Assembly: GCA_030247885.1 (NCBI GenBank)
Contig: JAPDRO010000015.1
Coordinates: forward strand, 62,001 to 126,000
DNA: 64,000 nt
Origin: Taxawa tesnikishii (nom. ined.)
Taxonomy: Eukaryota > Ascomycota > Dothideomycetes > Dothideales
Reading direction: 5' to 3'
The translations under genes were made by a program, and so were the position numbers. Below, one piece after another: positions 12,401-23,050 of this stretch. Under the pieces are notes generated by a model. It was not told the origin of the DNA and did not search any database. It saw only the letters and a program-made list of their open reading frames with translations. Every line of letters starts with the position of its first letter. The stretch's first letter is position 1.

Positions 12401-15400
12401 ACGAGAGGGCTGCCGATCCTCTGGAGAGATGGAAGGGTTATCCTATCTTCAAGTTTGGCGCTAACGGCACTCTTATCACTAGCTTCCCGAAGCAGGCGCC
12501 CTTCTACGCTGCCGGTCATGCCATTCCGACGATAAAGTGTACTGCGGGCTCCATCACGATTCACGATACCAAGTTCATGTTCCCGCTGGATGACCGCAAT
12601 GCGAAGTTCCCGGGGCCACTAAATGGGAAGGGCAAAGGCAAGAAGAAGGATGTCCTCGCCTGGTTCACCGGAAAGATTGAGGATCTGGAGAGAGCCAACG
12701 AAGGCGCGTTCCTTGATCTTGGCATGCCTATTGCACTCAAGACGCGGACAGAAGAAAAGGTTGTGCTTTGGAAGGTAGTCAAGATCCTTCTGGAGAACGA
12801 CAATGCCTTGGCTCCGGGCAACAAGGCTGTCGAGGAAGCAGTACGTAAGGTCTTGCTTCCCAACCTTGCCCAGACCCACGTTGCACCACCGTCGGATAAC
12901 TCTGGCTTAGAGGCCGAACCAAAGAACCCTGGGGCTTTGTCGGAGATTCGCAGACACTTACTGGAGGGCGAGCGTGAGCGTGCTGTCTGGTATGCCACAG
13001 AGCAGCGTCTGTGGTCACACGCTCTGCTCATTTCCTCCACTCTCGAATCAAACGTCCACAAACAGGTTGTCCAGGAGTTTGTGCGTGCCCAAGTGAAAGA
13101 CTCTGGCGAACACGCACAGTCTCTGGCTGCCCTGTATGAGATCTTCGCCGGCAACCATGACGAAAGCATCGATGAGCTTGTCCCGCCTTCAGCACGTGCT
13201 GGATTCCAAATGATCAGTAAAGCCGACACTGTCGGCTCGAGTGCGAAGAACCCATTGGAGGGACTCAACCAATGGCGGGAAACTCTCGGCCTCATCATCA
13301 GCAACAGGACCAGGGACGATGTGAAAGCTATTGCTGCACTGGGAAAGCTCTTGGCTGGGTACGGCAGGGTAGAAGCTGCTCACACTTGCTTCCTCTTTTC
13401 ACGAGCCTTCATCCTTCATGAAGGTGCCGACAATCCACAATCAGATCTCGTATTGCTTGGTGCCGACCACAAGAATCACCCCTTGAGCTCGGCCTTGACC
13501 TTGACTCCATCATCTTGACCGAGATATATGAGTACATGGGCTCCCTCAATCCCACTACCGGTGCATCGCCTCTCATCCCTCACTTGCAAGCATACAAGCT
13601 TATGCATGCACACGAGCTTGCTGAGCATGGTCTTCGTACAGAAGCCCTTGCCTACTGCGATGCCATTGCAGCTGCGGTCAAGTCCAGTACGCGAGCTTCT
13701 CCGTACTACCACCCCACGTTCACCAGTTGCGTGGATGACCTCAGCAGGTGCTTGTCACAAGCACCGCAAACCAGCTCCGGTTCTGGCTGGCTTTCCAAAC
13801 CGTCCGTGGAAAAGGTTTCGGGAAGCGTTTGGAACAAATTCAACAAGTTTGTGGCTGGTGATGACAGTGACCGAGTCTCGACTGGTTCTGGTCCAGGCGC
13901 AGAAGGTGCCGATGTTGCTGGACCGTTCGCCAAGGTTAGCGGAGACAGCCCTGCTGTAAGCCGCTCTGCCTCAACTACCGACCTCTACAGCGCTATGACG
14001 ATGAATGGAGGCGTAGCGAACCCAGCATTATCTTCCTCCGTGCCGGGCAGATATGCTCCACCTGCTTTCCCCGCGGCGAAGCCATTCTCAGAACAGGTTA
14101 GCGGTGGTCGGTACGCTCCATCAGCAGGTTCTCCATACGCACACAGCCGCGCTTCCTGGATTCCGCACGCAGCTACGAACCTGATAGGCCGGGTACCGGA
14201 CACTCCGCATCCGGCATGTTGGGCTTGCAGCAACGCGCAATGTCAACTCCATATGGCGCTCCTATCCCACAAGTGCCGCAGACACAGCCACAGGCCATGT
14301 CAAGTCTTGCACCCAGACCAGAAGCGCCAAGAGCGGCCTCGGACTACCGTGTTCAGTACAGTCAACCACCTTCACCGAGAGAAACGAGGCAAGATGGGGT
14401 CGCAGCTGCGTCTCGTTATTCACCGCGACCAAGTCTTGACCAAGCAGCAGCGCCAGCGGCGTATCAACCTGCGTCCAGCCGACCCGGTACATCGAGCGGC
14501 TACGAACCACCTACATCTTCCTACGAACCGCATGTGGATACACCATCATCCGAACCTTCAGCATCCTACGAACCACCGGCGCCCCGCTCGAGCTACGAGC
14601 CCCACAATCCTCGTACGAGCCATCGACTTCGCCCTTCGAATCGCCAACCTCGTCACTTAACGAAGAACTGGCTGAACCGTCGTTGTACGCACCACCTACC
14701 GCTACTTCGAGCTACGAGCCACCAATTTCATCCTTCGATGAACCAGCCGCTCCATCATCATACGAGCCACCCACAACCGCTTCGGGCTATGAGCCGCCAA
14801 CCACATCCTATCAGCCCTACCAGCCAGAGCCGGACGCCGAAGAGGAAGACGAGGCACCCAAGCCTAAGAAGAAGTCCTTTATGGACGACGACGATGAAGA
14901 CGACATCATGGCTCGTGCTGCTGCCCTCAAAGGCTCGAAGCCCGCGACACCGGCATCCACCAGTGACAAAGCAGCCGCCGACCGCGCCGCCGACGAAGCG
15001 TTCCGCAAAGCTGCCGAAGCGGATGCTGAGCGCGATCAACAAGCAGCAGCGCAGAAGAAGGGCTGGTTCGGTGGCTGGTTCAAGAAAGATCCCAACGCTG
15101 CTCCTGGCCCTGTTCGCGCGAAGTTGGGGGAGCAAAGCAGCTTCTACTACGACCCGGACCTCAAGAAATGGGTCAACAAGAAGGGGGTGCGGAGGGAACA
15201 ACGAGTGCTGCGCCGACCCCACCTCCGCCAAAGGGACCACCGAGTAGGAGTGCCAGTGGTGTGAGTGTGGGTGCGATGGGCCCACCCTCCGCGCCACCAT
15301 CAAGAGCTGTGAGTGGTATGGGTGGGCCGCCTTCTCGGCCACCGAGCACTGCGGGCTTTGCTACGCCGATGGGTGGCGGGTCGCCAGCGTTGGGTCCACC

Positions 15401-15644
15401 TTCCGGCCCGCCGTCTAGAGTCGGCACGCCTGGTGCGGACGGCCTCGCGCCGCCCGGTGTCAATGCGGGCATGTTGGGAGGAGGATCGGGTCCGCCAAGC
15501 GCGCCGCCCAGTAGACCAACTACCAGTCTGAGTACGGCGAGCAGTATCGACGACTTGCTTGGCGCGCCACAAGCCAGGAAGGCAGGTGCGGCCAAGAAGG
15601 GGAAGAAGGGAGGCCGGTATGTGGATGTTATGGCGGCGAAGTAA
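9492..15644 (+). CDS. sec16: Sec16, COPII coat / ER exit site scaffold
   Basis: Large peripheral protein that organises ER exit sites and binds Sec23, Sec24, Sec31 and Sec13. The ATG at 9492 begins MDSPGGPDFGYAWGGGGGG. An acidic, repetitive N-terminal half is followed by a Pro/Gln/Ser-rich linker. The central conserved domain with its helical Sec13-binding part lies at about 12400-13500 (for example FGANGTLITSFPK and WSHALLISSTLE). A YEPP-rich repeat follows, and then the C-terminal Sec23-binding region with SFYYDPDLKKWVNKK and repeated GPPS/PPSR motifs. The coding frame steps six times, always in the same direction, as expected from one missing base each: near 11381-11385, 12102-12105, 13479-13482, 14155, 14600-14603 and 15183-15187. 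Restoring six bases gives 6159 nt (2052 residues). No intron is needed. Because Sec16 is normally essential, an assembly error is likelier than a dead gene. Confidence 0.9.
14490..14835 (+). repeat. YEPP-type degenerate peptide repeat within SEC16
   Basis: About ten copies of a short unit with core S-Y-E-P-P, spaced 8-20 residues apart, encoded by recurring TACGAGCC-like DNA. It lies between the central domain and the acidic/Lys segment that precedes the Sec23-binding tail. One of the apparent missing bases (14600-14603) falls inside it. Confidence 0.75.
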
Positions 15645-16313
15645 GCATTCATGCTGTTGGTATGGGTGGGACAGGCGGGACTGGACAAAGAAGAAGAACT
15701 CAATGATGATGGATGGGAAGGGATCGGCGATGTTGCACTTGCATCGGCACACCGGCGTTATGGGTGGCTCGTGATTGCTAGAGGTCGCTTGCGATGTGTC
15801 TCGCACGGCTTGAGAGCCGTGGTGGCGTGGCCTCTGTTTTGCGTTTGTTGTTTCTTCACCCCGCTCACTGTCGGCCTGGTTCGGCCCAGTGGCGGATGGT
15901 TGTACAATTCTTTTTTCGATTAGCCGTTGCGGAGATTTTCGTGTATGAGTTGTAATATGTTGCCTTTGCTATCGATACTTTCATGCGCGGATTCAAAAGA
16001 TCGTGCTTTGTGTGTGCCTGAGTGAGTGATCGATGTGATGTATTCAACGAGACAGGACAGTACCGTCTATAGGTCTAATCTTACAGCAGGTGTGAAAGAA
16101 GTCAATTTGCAACCAGCAGCGCTTTTACTCAAACGCCAAACACAACTGCATCCCTAACATGCAGGTGAGGAACTCCATGGTGTCATCCATCCCGTTTCCC
16201 AACGCCGATCGCAAAGTCATGTATGCATCCCACCAAATCCCAGATCGCTCAACAACATCGACAAATTACCTAGCTCACGCACCCTTTCCCTACGACCGTG
16301 CCATCTTTCTCTT
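15645..16313. other. Convergent intergenic region SEC16 / MFS transporter
   Basis: SEC16 ends at 15644 on the plus strand and the MFS gene ends at 16314 on the minus strand, so this is shared 3' sequence. A pyrimidine-rich tract occurs near the MFS end. No coding or structural feature is supported. Confidence 0.5.
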
Positions 16314-17909
16314 TCACGGTTGTCCCTTCCTCTCCTTCCTCTCTTTCCTCCCCTCTACACTCCTGTCCACATTTTCCCTCCACTCCCTACCCCAGATGGT
16401 GACACACCACGTCATGCCCGCGGCCACGACCAGGAACCCAGCGCTGATGGTGCTGAACCAACCGACGCCAATCGCCTCGATAGCCGGGAGACAGACGGCG
16501 GTACCGGTGGCCGCGAACACATATCTGAAGACGTAGTTGCCCGCGACGACCTCTGCGCTCCTCGTCTGCATGACGTCCAAGCAGTACGTGTTCAGGCTCG
16601 GAAAGCAGAACAACTGGGCGACGCCCTGCAGGAACATGACGATGACGGGCAGCGGGATGCCACCTTTGGCCTTCTCGATGCTCCAGCCGTAGACGAGCAT
16701 GCAGGCGGGGATGACGACGCCGAGGGCGAAGAGGCAGCTGCGCAAGCGGTCCTCGGGCACGCGGTCGCCGTCGCGCTTGCCGATCCACTTGCGCACCGTG
16801 CGGTCGGCCCAGCGGCCGCCGAAGAAGGTGCCGAAGAGGTATCCGCAGCCGGGCGCGATGTAGAAGAGGCCGGATTGGATGGGGCTGGTGAGGTGGAAGC
16901 GCGGGTTGAGCACGTACCGGATCGGCGTCAGGAGGGAGTACATGTTCCAGACCAGACTGCTGCTCGCGAGGCCGGCGACGAGCAGGTTCGGGTACCGGTA
17001 GAGGCGCAGGACGCGCATCGGGTTCGTCCACGTCCACAGCTTGGCGGCGTAGTCCTTCCGGCTGAGTCCCTCGAGCTCGACGGCGCGCTTGCGGTGGATG
17101 GTCTCGGGCAGGCAGAAGGCGACGAGGAGGGTGGCGAGGCCCGAGAGGGCCGTCTGCAGCCAGAAGATGTCCCGCCAACTCGCGTACGTGACGATGATGC
17201 CGCCGATGAAAGGCCCGAAAGCCGGGCCGATGAGTGTGCCGGACAGGAACCACGAGAGCGCGGTGGCGCGGTCGACGGGCCGGTAAATGTCGCCGATGCA
17301 GCTGCTGCCGATGATTAGGAAACTGGTGCCCTGGAAGGCGGTCAGGACGCGGAAGACGAAGAAGGAGGCCAGGTTGGGTGCCAGCGCTGTGCCGACACTG
17401 AATGCGGTGAAGAAGGCGGCGGAGAGCAGTTGCGTCCAGCGACGACCATAGACTTGACCCAAAGGGCCCCAGAACATGGGCGAGAGACCCATGAAGATCA
17501 GGTAGCACGCGTTGGACACGTTGATGATGGTGCCGGTGGTGTTGTACGTGGCCACAACCTCGGGGACGGCGGCGAGGACGGTGGTGCTGGAGATGGGCGC
17601 CAGAAAGCTGCAAAACGACAAAATGGCGACGATGACGATTTTCCTGTGATGTGGGAATGTGTCGTAGATCTCGTCGCCAACCTCATGGTGCTCGAAGTGC
17701 GGCGCATCGTGGGTGCTGACATGACTCCGGATATGCGTGAGGTAATTCGGTCTTTCGCGTTGCGTGACCGGGATGACAGACTCCTCGTGAAGTTCCTGTT
17801 TCTCGAGGTCGCGTGCTTCCTTTCTAGGTTCGAGGTCGGCCTGGGGTACTGGAACGGGCTCCAGTTCTGGCTCCGGCGGCGCTTCTGGGGTTCGCTTCTT
17901 GTTGGACAT
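16314..17909 (-). CDS. MFS drug:H+ antiporter-like transporter (DHA1 type)
   Basis: A single uninterrupted frame of 531 residues. The first ~85 residues are Pro/Glu-rich and hydrophilic, and about 12 membrane segments follow. Motif A-like GPLGQVYGRRW lies after TM2 and a motif C-like GPAFGPFIGG in TM5, as in 12-TM proton antiporters of the DHA1 group (fungal multidrug or organic-acid exporters). The Arg/Lys-rich central loop and short basic C-terminus are also typical. The substrate cannot be told from sequence. GC-rich codon choice produces long antisense open frames over the same stretch, which I treat as shadows. Unlike many neighbours, the gene has no frame break. It is convergent with SEC16. 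Confidence 0.9.
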   Translation of the reverse strand: MSNKKRTPEAPPEPELEPVPVPQADLEPRKEARDLEKQELHEESVIPVTQRERPNYLTHIRSHVSTHDAPHFEHHEVGDEIYDTFPHHRKIVIVAILSFCSFLAPISSTTVLAAVPEVVATYNTTGTIINVSNACYLIFMGLSPMFWGPLGQVYGRRWTQLLSAAFFTAFSVGTALAPNLASFFVFRVLTAFQGTSFLIIGSSCIGDIYRPVDRATALSWFLSGTLIGPAFGPFIGGIIVTYASWRDIFWLQTALSGLATLLVAFCLPETIHRKRAVELEGLSRKDYAAKLWTWTNPMRVLRLYRYPNLLVAGLASSSLVWNMYSLLTPIRYVLNPRFHLTSPIQSGLFYIAPGCGYLFGTFFGGRWADRTVRKWIGKRDGDRVPEDRLRSCLFALGVVIPACMLVYGWSIEKAKGGIPLPVIVMFLQGVAQLFCFPSLNTYCLDVMQTRSAEVVAGNYVFRYVFAATGTAVCLPAIEAIGVGWFSTISAGFLVVAAGMTWCVTIWGREWRENVDRSVEGRKERKERKGQP

Positions 17910-18581
17910 TGCGGAGGCCGTCTATTGTTTGTTGACCCTTCTGGACCATTTGATCTTGATCGGGTTTTCCTCCAAAGTGCCTGGTAAAAGGGGCGCAAAT
18001 ATCCAACTGGATTGCGGGAAAAGGAAGGAGAAGAGGATAAGAAACGAGCGTAGAAGACATGGAAGTAAAGCGTGACTCTTCGTCGGTGAAAGCAGGAAAA
18101 GTAATGCGTTAGATTCGGTATCATGGACAGAATGCCGAACAAACGGCGTCTCTTGCTTCGTCTGTGTCTGCGGCCCCTCAAAGCCCTTTTTTCATATCTA
18201 GCCCGATTTCGGCCAAGCTGGTCGCATCTCCGCCTGTCTAAGACCCGTTATTGCCGGCGTTCGACAACTCGTCGCCGTCTGCTTGCAACCAGCCCGAGTC
18301 ATCATGCAACGCTGACTGTTTGCCTGCGGCTGTCGTGGATTACCTCTTGGAGAGAGGATGTGTAGAGGATCATACAACCGGGCATCAGCCTCCTTGACCG
18401 CCAATGTGTGAGGCGAGAGTAATGGAACGATGTTGTTCGGAATGACTCCGCGCTTCAGTCAACCATCCTCGGTCAAAGATCGTCCCTCTCAATGGGTCGC
18501 ATGAAACGATTACTTGCTCGACAGCAAAGATCCCACTACATATCCAGTTGGTTCGGCCAATCAATCTAGTTCACTGCGCTC
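17910..18581. other. Intergenic region upstream of the MFS gene
   Basis: Holds the MFS promoter on the minus strand and the upstream side of the doubtful gene at 18582. The first ~200 bp beyond 17910 contain pyrimidine-rich stretches. No gene or clear motif is supported. Confidence 0.45.
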
Positions 18582-19279
18582 ATGGAATCCAGTGTTTTCC
18601 CCGAATGCATTAGAAACAACCGCCGTTCATGGACTTTGCACCGGTCAGGAAATGTGCTTATAGCGGGATTTTTGTCTCTACTTTTCCGCGGCGACATCTT
18701 CTGCGATACCAATAGCCAGATTAGCTCCAACGTGCATGCATTCCGTACACATCAAGCTCTACCTCTCTCGAGCTCGCCAGTCAGCCGCGACAACAACGGG
18801 ACGATCGCCTTCACCTCAGGTTTTAGTCAATACGAGTTCCTGAACGATTCGGGCCTTATCGATATCACGGTCGCGCACAAGGCAACAACGGACTCCTCTG
18901 GCAAGCTTACAGTCCGTAACTGCGTATTGCCAGCCGCTACTGTTGACTGTTCCGTTATCGTTTGACAGTAACACATCAACCGTCGTGCCGGACCCGGTAT
19001 CCAGCGTCTTCGGTGACAGATCTGGACCACCTCTTTACCTATCCGAGCGAAGAGAACGAAGGCGCTCCTTTGCCTATCGGAGGCATCTGCTACGCTTTAC
19101 AGAGCGCTCGTACCTCCTACTGTGTCATAGCTTGGAACGGTGCGAGGGGTTGTGCCGTGAAAGAACCCCGACTAGGACTCGGTGGTTTCCTCCTAGATGA
19201 GGGTTCATGTGAACTGCTCTTCCTACCTGTTTGCACGTCGTCGTGGCTGCTGATAACGACGTTTCGTCATCCTGTGTGA
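18582..19279 (+). CDS. Doubtful small protein, possibly secreted
   Basis: Not recognised. An ATG frame from 18582 runs to 18965 and includes a hydrophobic stretch (NVLIAGFLSLLF) near residue 27 and a soluble Ser/Thr-rich part. A plausible intron at 18916-18968 (GTAACT...TTGACAG, 53 nt, with a TTGAC branch) joins it to a second frame ending at 19279. That frame contains several cysteines in protein-like context (IGGICYAL, SYCVIAWNGARGC, GSCELLFLPVC). Without splicing, a one-base loss near 18961 would give the same join. The cysteine spacing suggests a small extracellular protein, but no family is known to me and the whole locus may be non-coding. Confidence 0.3.
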
Positions 19280-19675
19280 AAGAGAAAAGCAAAAGAAAGA
19301 AAGCCATCCATGAAAGAAACTCTCCTGAGAAGACATGAAACCCTCTCTCATCCGTTACACCTAGAGTGAGGTATCTCCGCTAGTAATACATCCCTACATG
19401 TGACCGCTGCCGAAAGAAATAGAGACGTAAGAGCAATACTAACTTGTCGTGGTGTGCCTTGCTCCTTCAACAACCACAACGATCAACCATTCTCCCGACT
19501 CGACCACATCCTCGAGTTTCCTCCTTCGGCCTGCAGAGCCTATCCCAAGCAGAAAGTGAGCCCAAAGGAAACAAGAGCCTCCGTGCACAATTCCCACCGA
19601 AGGCCAATGCAATCCCGATTTTTGCCAGTCCACCTTAATCAATATACAAATGCAATCTCCACCGAATCAGCGCCT
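19280..19675. other. Intergenic region downstream of GGC1
   Basis: Contains the expected GGC1 3' UTR (minus strand). No other supported feature. Confidence 0.45.
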
Positions 19676-20854
19676 TTACAGCACCTTGTTGAAAGCAGGG
19701 ATAAGGGTCTGTGCAAGCCAGAAACTGAAGACGAGCTTGGGGCCGGTCATGAGCAGCTTAGGAGTAAGACCTTTGAAGAAGGACGTAAATCCCTCGTTCT
19801 TGGCCATGTTCGCCACAATCCTGAATCCAGACTCCTTGGCCTCGAAGTTGCGGTTCTGAATACGAGTCTTGACGACATCGAGCGGGGCGGAGACGATCAG
19901 AGAGGCAGAGGCACCGGCGATGGAGGCGACGAAGTTCTGGGCCCAGGTGGCGGTGTTGTAGTCGCTCAGGCGGTAGAGGTACTCCTTGGCTGCGGCACTG
20001 CCACCGAAGAGCTGTGGAGTTTGTCAGTCATGCAATCGAAGGGGGCAGAAAGTACGGGCAACGTACGGCGAAAGAACCTGGCGCGTTGCGAGCAGCAGTC
20101 CAGCCCCATCCTCTATAAAGACCGAAACCCTCATCGGCAACGATCCTCATGACACCACGCCCACGGAACGCCTCTGGGTTTGTCTGACGCTTGATCTTGA
20201 GCACATCGAGAGGCAGGATGACAATCTCTCCAATACCAATCAAGCTACCAGCAGTCGCGTGCATGACTGCCTTTCCGTTGCCCTTACCGAATGTCCGGTC
20301 GAACGACTCGCCGTGGTTCAAGGCCAAGTAGTCGCGCACAAAGGGTTGACCACCGTACTTGTACACTCGCTGGAGGACCTTGTATGCCGCTGCGTACCCG
20401 AGACCGGGAAAGAGGGAGAAGAAGCGGGTGCCGATTGGTGCGGCGGCCTTGTCTTTGAAGACGACCGCGTTCAATTGCGAGGCGGAGGTGATCTGCGGGC
20501 GCGTGTGAGCGTGTGACTTGCGACCGAGCGAACTTGTTGGGCATGCGTACCTTGCCCTGGTTGCTCATCAACCGCTTGGCGGTGGTATCGACCTATTCCG
20601 TCAATGTCAGATGCGTGCTCTTGTTGCGCTCCGACCTTTTCGTTGCCTTACAGGGTGGAAGACTGCGAGTTCAGCAATACCGGCGGTACCTGAAAGTTGT
20701 CAGTTTTTCGAGTCTTGGTACAAGTCCATGATCGCCTCACCTGCTCCAAGAAGGCGGGCAGCAGTCGACTCCTTCTTGAACTCCTTTGCGGCAGAACCAC
20801 CAGCCAACGCATCGCCGACCTTTGCGGCAGCGTCCTTGGGAGAAGGGGAGACAT
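19676..20854 (-). CDS. ggc1: Mitochondrial GTP/GDP carrier (Ggc1)
   Basis: Mitochondrial carrier of the inner membrane; the yeast orthologue exchanges GTP for GDP and affects iron homeostasis. Five exons: 20854-20741, 20689-20652, 20592-20551, 20492-20067 and 20011-19676. Carrier signatures are visible (AVFHPVDTTAKR, LPLDVLKIKR, SAPLDVVKTR), and the stretches GLGYAAAYKVLQRVYKYGG and GLYRGWGWTAARNAPGSFA match the Ggc1 branch closely. The ATG at 20854 is out of frame with the rest of exon 1 by one base. One extra C in the run at 20845-20848 (coding strand C4 to C5) restores an MSPPSPKD start and a 318-residue product, near the family length. It shares a 527 bp divergent promoter with the gene at 21382. 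Confidence 0.92.
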
Positions 20855-21381
20855 TGTGGATGAGTGTATATGTATGTATCAGAACCGCCGAACGCCTTGC
20901 TACAGAGAGAACAGCGAGGGATAGGATATGAACAGGAAACTGAAGATGGACCGAAAAAGGAAGACGAGGTTGATAGCAATGGGGATTCGGTCAGGAAAGG
21001 AAATTGTTCAACCATGCGACGAGCTCGACGGTCTGTGCTCTCCGCAATCCTTCCCCGGCCTCGCTATCTCCGCAACACTACACCGACAACGGCACGAGAC
21101 TACACTCGACAGACAGAAATGGCGACTGGCATATGTCGTGCACGAAGAAGACACAAGCTGCTCATCAACGCCTCTCATGTATTCCAAGTAAGCAAACGTA
21201 GGCCTCCGATGGAGCAAACAAGTCCCTTGTAAGTGATATCGGCGTGACAGCTTCTCCAACCATGACGCAAGCGCTGCATGAACTCCCAGTCTGTTCACAT
21301 GTATCCACTCTCTTCCTTTCCCACCTCTCAGTATCTCTTCCAAGCCAACCTGTTCCTTTGACTATTCGGGTCACCGCAAAC
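20855..21381. promoter_or_regulatory. Divergent promoter GGC1 / AhpD-like gene
   Basis: This 527 bp stretch lies between opposite start codons. It contains a pyrimidine-rich leader just before 21382 (many CT and TTCC groups), common upstream of fungal starts. No defined binding site was recognised. Confidence 0.45.
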
Positions 21382-22326
21382 ATGTCTACCCGCGCGCCTC
21401 CAATCGCTCCCTCCGACCTCAGCCCAGAGCAGAAGAATGGCTACGACAGCATGTCGGAGACTGCCTCCACCGTCTTCAAAGACAAGTAAAACTTGCCCGT
21501 TAAACCCTGCCCCATTTCCTCCTCTAAGTACATCAGGTTCGTCTACAAGCGCGAGGATGGCGCCTTCATCGGTCCCTTCGCCGCATTTTGTTATACTCCA
21601 GCCGCCGGCGAAGCCTTCTTCCAAGTACGTGGTGTCCCGACAAAACACTGCCAGACGCGGATGTTCTCAGCAGGCCGTTTGGCTGGACGTCAAAGCGCAT
21701 GTCAAGCCGCCTTTCCGCGGCAGTTCTCGATAGCACTGTCAACGAACGCCCAACGGATATGCCCCTCGATGGCCCGCCTCTTTGGACGGCGCCCTCCAAC
21801 TGCCAGCCGCCGTCCTCTTTAGAAACACTGATATGCTTTCCGATACTTGCGAGCACTGCGTCAGGAAACTCTGATGGTACTCTAACCCCTTTGTCAGGTA
21901 ATGAAAGCGCTGGCCAAAATCCCCGGGCTCCCGCAATACGCGCGCGAAGTCGCCATCCTCGCCACGGGATCGCACTTCAAGGCGGCGTACGAAATCTACT
22001 CGCACGAACGCATCGCGATCGGTACCGAGCTCAAGCAGGACCAGATTGATAAGATCAAGCACGGCGAAAAACCTGGCGATCTGCAGGAGATCGGGAACGT
22101 GGCGTTCGATGTCACGATGGAATTGTTGAAGAAGCCCGGGCCGTTGGCGGAGGAGAAGTGGAAGGAGGCTGAGAAGGCGTTTGGGAGGGAAGGAGCTATG
22201 GCTTTGGTTCATTATGTCGGGTACTATGCGTATACGAGCCTGCTGCTGAATGGGCTGGATATTCAGTTGCCGGAGGGCGAGAGTATCAAGAACGAGGGGA
22301 CGAAATGGAAGGGCACTGGTTCGTAA
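21382..22326 (+). CDS. Carboxymuconolactone decarboxylase / AhpD-like protein
   Basis: Three exons: 21382-21485, 21537-21624 and 21898-22326, giving 206 residues. The frame is closed across both introns (GTAAAA...CAG; GTACGT...CAG). The core REVAILATGSHFKAAYEIYSHE has the Glu and His arrangement of the CMD/AhpD fold. No AhpD-type CxxC is visible, so the thiol-dependent peroxidase activity known for AhpD is not predicted. Many fungal relatives are uncharacterised and a substrate cannot be assigned. The second intron is unusually long for this window (273 nt). It is divergent from GGC1. Confidence 0.8.
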
Positions 22327-23050
22327 TGTATGTTTCTGATGAGTAGATATAGCGACGTTGTACGTTGATATGTGCAAAGATTGAAGATAAAAATGAAGCG
22401 GCAAAGTCGAGTCTGGCAGGCCCGATTGAGCTGCATTGCATGGCATGGGTTGCCTACTGGACACGGTAACTTCCGAATATGTGCCGCATCAATGTGCTGG
22501 CTGAAAGGTGTGGCAACCCTCAAGGCGGAGAGCAGACGTGTGTCTGCAGACCAAAGATTGTGCTTGCTCTTGCCCTTGTGTATCCTTTGTCTGGGTGTTC
22601 TGGTTGCTAATGCAAATAACCCGTACTTCAGAGACAAAGATCAACGGTTGTTTTGGAAATCAAGTATCCTACAATGAGCTAATCTGCTAATTCCGACTGC
22701 CTACATGCTCACCACCGCTATACAAAACTTATAGTTGTGGAGGAAACGTGGAAGAGCAGACATACGGAAGCTCTATACTTACAACTCTCTCTTGCTTCGG
22801 ACGTGGCCGTCGAGGCTATCATAATAGTCTCCTTGCTAACCTTACACCTCTATCATCCTCTGGCTGGGTCATGCGGATTCGATGACGGGTTCCTGACAAG
22901 TTCGGGGCAGCATGCCCTAGGAAGTTTTTAGTCGCTCCAACGGTACGGCCTCTGCAGGCAACATGGCCGCCCGTCAACCTACTCCGGCATGTGCAATGCA
23001 GGTTGCATTCCATCGAGCTGTATTCCCTTTGCAGATTGTGCACCCTCGTA
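22327..23050. other. Convergent intergenic region
   Basis: Lies between the plus-strand gene ending at 22326 and the minus-strand gene ending at 23051, so it is 3' sequence of both. No coding potential, repeat or RNA gene was recognised. Confidence 0.5.

Noticed and set aside
16320-17613. Long open frames antisense to, or in another frame of, the MFS transporter (332 and 408 codons)
   Set aside because: They lie wholly within the MFS gene, have extreme Arg/Pro/Ala/Glu composition from GC-rich codons and no family pattern.
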